64,000 nucleotides of DNA, from assembly GCA_002373975.1 (NCBI GenBank), contig DFKZ01000078.1, positions 2,598 through 66,597 of the forward strand, in the 5' to 3' direction. This document shows positions 57,177 through 64,000 of the stretch, piece by piece (position 1 is the first letter of the stretch; each line of letters begins with the position of its first letter). This stretch comes from Lachnospiraceae bacterium UBA3632 (lineage in GTDB: Bacteria; Bacillota; Clostridia; Lachnospirales; Lachnospiraceae). The position numbers were made by a program, and so were the translations under genes. Under the pieces are notes generated by a model. The model saw only the letters and a program-made list of their open reading frames with translations, ran no database searches and was not told where the DNA came from.

Positions 57177-57608
57177 TCAATTACTCCGTTTCTCATTTAA
57201 TTTGGTACTAATATATTCAAGCAGGCTCTCTCTGGAACCCGATTTTATAACACATCCCTCCGGCTTTAACTCCATGACCTTTGCAATGGCCTCTTCGCTT
57301 CCGTTTCCCGTAAGAAACACTATGGGAATATTGGCGTAGGAAGGCTCCCGTCTGATAAGTCCGAACACCTCGGGGCCGTCGTATCCCGGCATTTCATAGT
57401 CAAGCAGTATCAGATCCACCATATTATCGGCAGGCACTTTCCCAAGGAAGGTGGTCGCCTTTGAGCCGTCGGTGATAACATCAACTTTGTATATATCTTT
57501 TATCCATTCTCTCACCATTCTGGCAAAAGAAGGATCGTCGTCTATTATCAAAACACGGCTTTTTCTTACATTTTCATCCGAGACCGCATTTAAATGCAGT
57601 TCATCCAT
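57177..57608 (-). CDS. Single-domain response regulator (receiver only)
   Basis: CheY-like receiver with no output domain. Over 143 residues it has the acidic pocket Asp23-Asp24-Asp25 (LIIDDDPSFARM), the phospho-acceptor Asp70 in LILLDYEMPG, Thr100 and Lys122. The residue after Lys122 is Ser rather than the usual Pro. Residues 1-16 form a short N-terminal extension. It is upstream of the M16C protease gene and 54 bases downstream of the sodium symporter gene, with two hybrid kinases further upstream on the same strand. A partnership with those kinases is plausible but unproven. Confidence 0.88.
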   Translation of the reverse strand: MDELHLNAVSDENVRKSRVLIIDDDPSFARMVREWIKDIYKVDVITDGSKATTFLGKVPADNMVDLILLDYEMPGYDGPEVFGLIRREPSYANIPIVFLTGNGSEEAIAKVMELKPEGCVIKSGSRESLLEYISTKLNEKRSN

Positions 57609-57661
57609 ATTCTACCTCCGAATGTCGCACATCCAGGTTCATTATATCCGTATAGCATCTA

Positions 57662-59188
57662 TCAATCAAATCCTTTTTGGATCACGGCTCTTACGGCATC
57701 CCTCTGTATATCCGGATCATAAGAAAGCATAGGCTCAACGTCCTTATGTCTGAACTTTCTCTGCTTATAATTCCGGGTAAGCTTAATAATAAGCGGCGTA
57801 AGCGATATTATTCCGATAAGGTTTGGTATCATCATAAGACCGTTAAATGTATCGGAAATGCTCCATGCAAGATTGGAGTCCATCACCGCTCCGAAAGTGA
57901 TCAGCATAATGAAGATCACGCGATACACTTTGGCCCATGTCACTCCCATCAGATATTCGGTGACCTTGGTCCCGTAATACGACCATCCCATCACAGTGGT
58001 AAAAGCAAACAGTGTCACGCAGATCACTACAAACCATTCACCCGGCCGGCCCAGAGTGTTTCCGAAGGCCAGGGCAACCAATGTATCATCATTTACTTCC
58101 GAGATCACAAGCCCGGTATTTAAGTCTATTGCTCCGCTGCTCAGTACAACAAGTGCCGTCATAGTGCAGATGACCATTGTGTCCACAAACACTTCGGCTA
58201 TGCCCCACAGCCCCTGCTTTACGGGTTCTCTCACGCAGCTGTTGCTGTGGACCATTACAGATGATCCGAGACCTGCTTCATTGGAAAACACACCTCTTTT
58301 GCATCCGTTTTTTATGGTGTTCATGGCAAGCTGAACGGCAGTACCGGCCATGCCTCCACCGATAGCTTTGGGCCCCAGTGCAAATCTGAAAATTGAAGAA
58401 AACACTTCGGGTACGGATTTAATATGAAGTATTATGATCAGCAGGCATCCGAGCACATACATCACCGACATAAAGGGAACAAGCCTTTCCGACACGGCCG
58501 CAAGCCTTCTGAAACCTCCGAAAACAATGATCGTGGCAGCCAGAGTAAGAACAAGACCCATCACAAGGTTGGCTGTAGGAATTCCCATAAATGTTTCGGC
58601 GGATATATCAAGAGCTGATGTGGACTCAAAATAGATCCTGATCTTGTTGATCTGACCCATGTTTCCGATTCCGAAGGAAGCCAGCATAGCAAATATGGAA
58701 AAGAGTATTCCAAGGAATGTTCCCAAAGGTTTTAAGTGCTTATATCCTCCAAGACCGTCCTGCAGATAATACATCGGTCCTCCGGACCATGCGCCGTCCT
58801 TGTTCCTTCTTCTGAAATATACTCCGAGCACGTTCTCGGAATACTTGAGCATCATACCGAAAAACGCAGCCACCCACATCCAGAAGATTGCACCCGGCCC
58901 TCCCGTACAGATAGCGGTCGATACTCCCGCAATATTACCTGTTCCTATAGTGGCGCACAGAGCGGTACAAAAAGTACGAAGCTGCGAGTATGCACCCGCA
59001 TCATTAACTATTCTTCCCCTTTTGTACATAATACCAAAGGTGTTTTTGATCCAGTGTCCTATATGAGTTATCTGAAAAAAGCCGGTAATGACGCTGCATA
59101 TAAATCCGGTGCCCAGAAGAAGCACAATTCCGAATGTACCCCAGGCAAATTCATATACCGCATCATTTATCCTGATCACTGTATCCAT
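57662..59188 (-). CDS. Sodium:alanine/glycine symporter, AGCS family
   Basis: Secondary transporter of about 508 residues with around 11 transmembrane helices, moving alanine, glycine or glutamine with sodium. The N-terminal helix region (WGTFGIVLLLGTGFICSVITGFFQ) is followed by the AGCS signature GTGNIAGVSTAICTGGPGAIFWMWVAAFFGM. The sodium/substrate site segments NEAGLGSSVMVHSN and later TVMGWSYYGTKVTEYLMG are present. The start is taken as ATG 59188; a TTG one codon earlier has better spacing to GGAAGG, so it may be used. It lies between the kinase pair and the receiver gene, perhaps transporting a signal amino acid. Confidence 0.9.
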   Translation of the reverse strand: MDTVIRINDAVYEFAWGTFGIVLLLGTGFICSVITGFFQITHIGHWIKNTFGIMYKRGRIVNDAGAYSQLRTFCTALCATIGTGNIAGVSTAICTGGPGAIFWMWVAAFFGMMLKYSENVLGVYFRRRNKDGAWSGGPMYYLQDGLGGYKHLKPLGTFLGILFSIFAMLASFGIGNMGQINKIRIYFESTSALDISAETFMGIPTANLVMGLVLTLAATIIVFGGFRRLAAVSERLVPFMSVMYVLGCLLIIILHIKSVPEVFSSIFRFALGPKAIGGGMAGTAVQLAMNTIKNGCKRGVFSNEAGLGSSVMVHSNSCVREPVKQGLWGIAEVFVDTMVICTMTALVVLSSGAIDLNTGLVISEVNDDTLVALAFGNTLGRPGEWFVVICVTLFAFTTVMGWSYYGTKVTEYLMGVTWAKVYRVIFIMLITFGAVMDSNLAWSISDTFNGLMMIPNLIGIISLTPLIIKLTRNYKQRKFRHKDVEPMLSYDPDIQRDAVRAVIQKGFD

Positions 59189-59221
59189 CAAAGATCTAAA
59201 CCTTCCGTATATACATTCCTA

Positions 59222-62200
59222 TTACTTATCAAGTATTTCAAGAATACCGTCATAATCAAAGTTTTCCGACAGATCACGGATCCTGCCGAGCTTTTCCAGT
59301 TCGCTCTCAGGTAAGGACAGATCCGAAATCTCGTGATAAACCTCTTCTATGGAATCATAATCCATATTATCCGCAGCCTCACGCAGTCTCTCATAGTAAC
59401 CCTTCATTTGATCATCATCAATGACAGGCTTGCCGGACAGGGTGCCGCTGCTCACCGGATTTCTTTTCTCTTCTCCCTCAAAAATGCCTTCAAGCCTGCC
59501 TGAAAAGCTTCGATAATCGGCTATCATGGAATCGTGATTCTCATTGATATATGCCGTATCATTTCCTTTTCCGGCATCTTCAAGCTTCTGTGCCTTCTGA
59601 GCCAGATCCATTGCGCCGATCAGCTTTGCCGAGCTCTTAAGAGCATGCACCTTGATGGTATAATTCTTCCAGTCACCTACGGAGTAATACTTTTCAATCT
59701 CACTGCTCTTTGCATCTATGGAATCATAGAATATCCTGAGCACCATCCTGAAAGCTTCTTCTGATCCGCTGTTTTTAAGCGCTATTTCGCTATCGATCCC
59801 CTCTATATCATCATATGGTGTTTTGCCGTCCTCTTCTTTGGGAGTTTCCTCCTCCGCCGCTGATGCTCCCTTCACGCTTCCCGGACTGTATTCAATGACC
59901 GGCGTACCCTGGTCGGGCTCATTATCACGATTGAGATCCTCCAAGTATGAAGCTATATTATATGACTTATTGGACTTTACAAAGTACAGGATACCGAATG
60001 TGCCCGGTCCACAGTTTGATGAAATGGCTGCAGACGCCTGCTGGATAACGATATTCTCAAAATAAGCATATTTCCCGATTTCTTCTTTTATCCAGTCCAG
60101 TGTTTCGGTGGGCACATCCATATAGGTGATGAAAGCAACCTCCGGATCGGGAATGATATCGACAGGGAATGCACTTGCAATATATTTTTTGTATGCACTC
60201 TTCGTCTTACCCATCCAGATACCGCCTATGCGCGACCTGTCATTCATTACCGTAATGATAGGGTGCAGATTAAGTGCCCTTGCAAGATAATCTGTAGTAT
60301 GACTCACATGACCCTTTCTGGCCATGTATTCGGTTTTATCGATCACAAAGCTGCATCTTAAATGGCTTCTGACTTCTTTCAGCTCGGATATTATATCCTG
60401 TACCGGGATATTCTGCTGAACCAGCTTATATGCTATCAGCACCAGTAATCCCGTTGCACTGGAAAGACATCCGGAATTGATAACCGTCACATTGTCAAAT
60501 GATTTCGCCGCCTCCGAAGCCAGCTTATAATCCTGGCTCATGGTGGAAGCCAGTGAAATATGGATCAGGTGGTGTGCCTTTTTCAGTGCGGAAGAGAAAA
60601 ACTCCGTATACGCCGATTCGTCAGGCGGAGCCGACACCGCGTTCTTGCCCGATCGGATATAACGGATAAGCTCGTTTGCATCCATCTGGGTTCCGTCTTT
60701 GAATACGCCGTCATCGGTATGGATAAGAAACGAAATAAGCTTGAGATTAAGCCTTCTTATTACGCTGTCAGGCAGATCGCACATTCCGGTGGAAGTGATC
60801 ACCACCGAAGCTTTTCCGGAATATCCCGAAGAAGTGTTTATATCTTCGCTCATGCTCATGACCTGCTTGTTACCTGTAAGCTTGTCCTGAGATATATGCT
60901 TCATGAGCATTTTTTCAAGAGCATCTCCTGATACGGGCTTTACCAGATATCCGTCAAATCCCGCTCTGTTGTACAGATCCCTGTTAGCGCTGCCGGCATT
61001 TGCCGTAAGAACTACCACAGGTGTGGTCCTGTTAAGGCCTCCTGCCTGGTTTCGGATGCGTTCAAGACATTCAACTCCGTCCATCCACGGCATAAGATGA
61101 TCCATGAGGATCACGTCGAATTTCTTATCCAGAGTGAGTTCCAGTGCTTCTTTTCCACTGAGAGCCTTGTCGATAACAACCTCTGTATCCTCAAGAAGTT
61201 TTGCCTCAACCTCGAGGTTCATTTCATTATCGTCGACGATAAGGATCCTTGCATCGGGAGCCTTAAAGCTGCTCTCGTAAATGCTGCGCTTAACATTCTG
61301 CTGATTATGTATATTGAGCTCACCTATTGCGGTTTTATCCGAAATGCCCTGCTTTAAAAGCACCGTAAAACTGGAGCCCTCACCGTATACACTGTTTACG
61401 GTAATGGTTCCTCCCATAAGCTCGGTAAGCTGTTTTACGATGGAAAGGCCAAGGCCTGTGCCTTCGATATGCCTGTTCTTTTCCTCATCGACTCTCTTGA
61501 AAGCATCAAACAGATAGGGAAGAGATTCTTTTTTGATCCCCATTCCCGTGTCGGAAATGGTAATGCTCAGCATCACATGATCTTCGTCTTCCAGAGTGCT
61601 TTCAATATGGAGATCAATATATCCCTCTTTGGTATATTTAACCGCATTATTCAGGATATTGATCATTATCTGTTTTATTCTGACTTCGTCGCCGTAAAGC
61701 ACAGAAGGCACACCGGGATCCACATTGACATTAAACTTAAGTCCCTTGTCGCTTGCACGGAGCCAGATCATATTTACGATCTCGGACAGCATATCACCCA
61801 CGCGATAATCGACGGGAACAATATCCATGCTGCCGGCTTCAATCTTCGAAAAGTCCAGGATATCATTTATAAGCGCAAGAAGCATCTTTCCGGCGCCCTG
61901 TATTCCGGATGCCTCTTTGATTATCTCGTCCGAAGCTTTCTGATCCCTGAGGATAACCTCATTGAGACCAAGGATAGAGTTGATGGGCGTGCGGATCTCG
62001 TGACTCATGCTGGAGAAAAATCTGTTCTGGGCACGCGTAAGATCCTCGGCTCTCTCCGCTTCTTTCCTGGCTCTGTTATTCTCGTCCTTATAGAGCTTAT
62101 TCTGAAACTGCATCATTACGAAGGAAATCAGTCCGATCAGAATAATAGCGATCAGAATATCGGTGAAAAACGAAAGATCGTCATGAGGGTCCACCAGATT

Positions 62201-62644
62201 CGGGAAATTGTACTCCAACAGCAGGCATCCGGACGATACCGCAAATATCGCACAAAGGTCGATGATCCTCCATACGCCGTGAATAACAAGTCCCACATAC
62301 AGGCAGGCAAAAATTGCCCACAGTATTCCCGCTCCCTTTATTCCGCCCCCGGAAAAATACAGCCCCGGAAGCGCTATAAATACCAGAATGACCGTAAGGA
62401 TCCTTATGGCTATCCTGAGTCTGTCAAAGTTAAGGCAGATAATGGTTACGGTGGGCAGGAAAATAAGTATCCCCACTATTACCATGATCTCGGTAAAATC
62501 ATGCCCGATAATGATCTCCAGAATAAATCCGGTTATAGCGGCCAGCTCGGTGATGCCTGCAAATCCCAGGAACATCTTCTCCGTCAGATCCCGGTACGGA
62601 TCGGCGATATACGATCTTATTTTTGCGATCAGTTTCTTGATCAT
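59222..62644 (-). CDS. Hybrid histidine kinase with an inserted DegV domain and C-terminal Hpt
   Basis: Domain order over 1140 residues: about six transmembrane helices (25-180), a short coiled coil, HisKA with His215 in SHEIRTP, HATPase (NNAVKY, DTGMGI, GTGLGLSI), and a receiver with Asp471-Asp472, Asp515 in LMDHLMP and Lys569. A DegV-type domain occupies about 613-890, and Hpt has His1000 in HALKSSAKLIGA. A short helical tail ends the protein. DegV marks are TSTGMCDLP, SLASTMSQDY, NSGCLSSATGLLVLIA, EYMARKGHVS and NCGPGTFGI. DegV proteins bind fatty acids (FakB in phospholipid synthesis). This fusion is unusual. The ATG overlaps the upstream kinase's stop by 4 bases (ATGA), with GGAGGTG upstream. 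Confidence 0.9.
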   Translation of the reverse strand: MIKKLIAKIRSYIADPYRDLTEKMFLGFAGITELAAITGFILEIIIGHDFTEIMVIVGILIFLPTVTIICLNFDRLRIAIRILTVILVFIALPGLYFSGGGIKGAGILWAIFACLYVGLVIHGVWRIIDLCAIFAVSSGCLLLEYNFPNLVDPHDDLSFFTDILIAIILIGLISFVMMQFQNKLYKDENNRARKEAERAEDLTRAQNRFFSSMSHEIRTPINSILGLNEVILRDQKASDEIIKEASGIQGAGKMLLALINDILDFSKIEAGSMDIVPVDYRVGDMLSEIVNMIWLRASDKGLKFNVNVDPGVPSVLYGDEVRIKQIMINILNNAVKYTKEGYIDLHIESTLEDEDHVMLSITISDTGMGIKKESLPYLFDAFKRVDEEKNRHIEGTGLGLSIVKQLTELMGGTITVNSVYGEGSSFTVLLKQGISDKTAIGELNIHNQQNVKRSIYESSFKAPDARILIVDDNEMNLEVEAKLLEDTEVVIDKALSGKEALELTLDKKFDVILMDHLMPWMDGVECLERIRNQAGGLNRTTPVVVLTANAGSANRDLYNRAGFDGYLVKPVSGDALEKMLMKHISQDKLTGNKQVMSMSEDINTSSGYSGKASVVITSTGMCDLPDSVIRRLNLKLISFLIHTDDGVFKDGTQMDANELIRYIRSGKNAVSAPPDESAYTEFFSSALKKAHHLIHISLASTMSQDYKLASEAAKSFDNVTVINSGCLSSATGLLVLIAYKLVQQNIPVQDIISELKEVRSHLRCSFVIDKTEYMARKGHVSHTTDYLARALNLHPIITVMNDRSRIGGIWMGKTKSAYKKYIASAFPVDIIPDPEVAFITYMDVPTETLDWIKEEIGKYAYFENIVIQQASAAISSNCGPGTFGILYFVKSNKSYNIASYLEDLNRDNEPDQGTPVIEYSPGSVKGASAAEEETPKEEDGKTPYDDIEGIDSEIALKNSGSEEAFRMVLRIFYDSIDAKSSEIEKYYSVGDWKNYTIKVHALKSSAKLIGAMDLAQKAQKLEDAGKGNDTAYINENHDSMIADYRSFSGRLEGIFEGEEKRNPVSSGTLSGKPVIDDDQMKGYYERLREAADNMDYDSIEEVYHEISDLSLPESELEKLGRIRDLSENFDYDGILEILDK

Positions 62645-64000
62645 AATGCCGCATCACCTCCCTTTTCAAAATATTTGGGAAGGACTTTTTGCATTACTCT
62701 TTCAAAATCAGATATATCGACGGGTTTTGCTATAAATCCGTCGAAGCCTTCATTCATAAACATCTCTCTGGCACCGGAAACGGCATTTGCGGTAAGTGCC
62801 ACAACCGGCAGCGTTTTTCCTTTCTCGAATGCCACCTTCTTTATGATCTTCATTGCTTCCACGCCGTCCATCTCGGGCATCATATGATCCATGAAAACAA
62901 TATCGTAATGGTTGTCGTTACACTTCAAAATAGCTTCCTGACCGCTTATGGCAGTATCCACGTTCATTTCATAATCTCTGAAAAGTTCCGTAGCTACCAC
63001 AAGATTCATGGGCTCATCATCCACAACAAGAGCCTTGACCCCTTTAAATACCGGCTTAACATAGTTTTCGGTGCTTTCAATGTTCACAGCATCGACGCCC
63101 TCGTTAAGGATCTTGATGGCAGGATATGCATATATGGGTTTGGGCATAACGATAACTCTGCTTCCCGGACTTGCTTTAAAATCCTTTTCGGCAGATACCG
63201 CCACAACGATATCACTCTTGCTTAGACTGTCAAAGTACTCGGGATCAGCATTGTACTCTTCTTCACCCATAAAGATATATTTGACGTCCAGCTTGTATCT
63301 AAGCTTTTCGATCTCCTTGACAGTTTCCACGGAATACAGCTGCACATGCATGCCGGAGGCAAGATTCGTCGCCATATATCTGTAAAAATCACGCACCTTG
63401 GGTGTTTTGTACTTATCGGACCTGACATGAAACAATATATCACCCTTGACTTTGTCAGTAAGCGCAAGGCACGGCTTTGAATCTACAACGGTCTGCGGAA
63501 CAGTCACACGCACTGTGGTGCCCGAGCCTTTTTCACTCTCGATCTTTACAAATCCTCCCATTTTGTGGGCAAATCCGTATACTATATAGAGCCCCAGACC
63601 GATTCCGCCGGAGCTGCGGTTACGTTTTTTGTTCGCCTGATAGATACCTTCGGATACGGAATTAAGATCCTTCATGTCCATTCCTATCCCGGTATCATTC
63701 ATCTCGATACAAAGATTTACACCGTATTCGGTTTCCTCTGTGTACATTCTCAGATATATTCCGCCGCTTTTAGTGAACTTTACGGCGTTTTCCAGAAGAT
63801 GTCTGAATATCTTGTGAAGCTTTTTGATATCACCGCGCATCACTGACGGCGCATTGGGATCAAGATCAACAATAAGCTCAAGATCCTTTTTATTATCGGA
63901 TAATCTGAAATTGGTCACAACGTCACTCATAAGGGAGGTGCACATATAATCCTCTTCCTCAAGAATAACCTTGTTTCTCTTACACTCTGTGTAATCCTGT
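62641..64000 (-). CDS. Hybrid histidine kinase, 5' part beyond the window
   Basis: The frame is open to the right edge, so the sensor and HisKA domains are outside. Visible from the edge: the linker after HisKA, a HATPase domain (N box LLENAVKFTKSGG, G1 DTGIGM, G2 GGIGLGLYIV), and a weak receiver-like domain of about 120 residues lacking a phospho-Asp pocket. Then comes a true receiver with ALVVDDEPMN, the acceptor Asp in VFMDHMMPEMDG, and Lys in FIAKPVD. It ends without Hpt, so the Hpt-bearing kinase encoded 4 bases overlapping downstream could serve as its phosphotransfer partner. Sequence relation to that kinase suggests duplication. Confidence 0.88.
   Translation of the reverse strand, partial: QDYTECKRNKVILEEEDYMCTSLMSDVVTNFRLSDNKKDLELIVDLDPNAPSVMRGDIKKLHKIFRHLLENAVKFTKSGGIYLRMYTEETEYGVNLCIEMNDTGIGMDMKDLNSVSEGIYQANKKRNRSSGGIGLGLYIVYGFAHKMGGFVKIESEKGSGTTVRVTVPQTVVDSKPCLALTDKVKGDILFHVRSDKYKTPKVRDFYRYMATNLASGMHVQLYSVETVKEIEKLRYKLDVKYIFMGEEEYNADPEYFDSLSKSDIVVAVSAEKDFKASPGSRVIVMPKPIYAYPAIKILNEGVDAVNIESTENYVKPVFKGVKALVVDDEPMNLVVATELFRDYEMNVDTAISGQEAILKCNDNHYDIVFMDHMMPEMDGVEAMKIIKKVAFEKGKTLPVVALTANAVSGAREMFMNEGFDGFIAKPVDISDFERVMQKVLPKYFEKGGDAAL

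Noticed and set aside
61469..62887. Long open frame on the plus strand, 472 codons
   Set aside because: Antisense shadow of the kinase genes; composition is unlike a protein, and the minus-strand frame has clear kinase motifs.

Overview
This window reads as a stretch of core chromosome from a Firmicute of the class Clostridia, most likely a Lachnospiraceae member related to Butyrivibrio. That placement is an inference from several things together: moderate GC, strong AGGAGG-type ribosome binding sites, the electron-bifurcating NfnAB pair, one-chain GlyS, a PhoH/7TM-HD/YbeY cluster, and DUF1292, DUF5662 and DUF4349 proteins. Nearly all genes lie on the minus strand; only aroC and the DUF1292 gene lie on the plus strand. 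I saw no rRNA, tRNA, insertion sequence, prophage or CRISPR array.

Layout, left to right. (1) 1-5.3 kb: the start of serC, then the branched-chain amino acid genes leuB, ilvD and ilvB (read right to left). (2) 5.3-9.2 kb: yajC, tgt, a membrane-anchored VanY-type peptidase and a beta-propeller protein. (3) 9.2-16.9 kb: aroC, a Sel1-repeat lipoprotein, a small alarmone synthetase, a GH114-like protein, a DUF5662 protein, a GH13 protein that has lost its catalytic residues, and DUF1292. (4) 16.9-23.6 kb: a UvrD-type helicase, gltX, proA, 5-formyl-THF cyclo-ligase and proB. (5) 23.7-33.3 kb: two flavoproteins, a large membrane protein, ybeY, a degenerate 7TM-HD protein, phoH, a pyrimidine-nucleoside phosphorylase, nth and rlmH. 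(6) 33.3-46 kb: nfnB/nfnA, a zinc-ribbon membrane protein, folD, fhs, ftsK, a membrane protein plus GT2 glycosyltransferase, and yebC. (7) 46-57.2 kb: a lipid kinase, alaS, glyS, recO, era, a DUF4349 lipoprotein and an M16C protease. (8) 57.2-64 kb: a receiver protein, a sodium/amino-acid symporter and two overlapping hybrid histidine kinases, the second of which runs off the window.

Three observations stand out. First, a family of three dispersed, palindromic, apparently structured elements (2307-2459, 9324-9473, 20516-20737) shares two near-invariant sequence boxes. Their flanking arms differ between copies yet keep base pairing. Each copy sits in the same orientation just upstream of an amino-acid-related gene (ilvB, aroC, gltX). 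I cannot assign it to a known RNA class. Second, the 1140-residue hybrid kinase carries a complete DegV-like (fatty-acid-binding fold) domain between its receiver and Hpt domains, an architecture I do not recognise. Third, two proteins in otherwise ordinary settings look like pseudoenzymes: the GH13 protein and the 7TM-HD protein encoded between phoH and ybeY.

Functionally, the window combines amino-acid synthesis (Ser, Val/Ile/Leu, Pro, aromatic), one-carbon folate metabolism (fhs, folD, 5-FCL), redox balancing (NfnAB), translation (tgt, gltX, alaS, glyS, rlmH, ybeY, era) and genome maintenance (helicase, nth, recO, ftsK).
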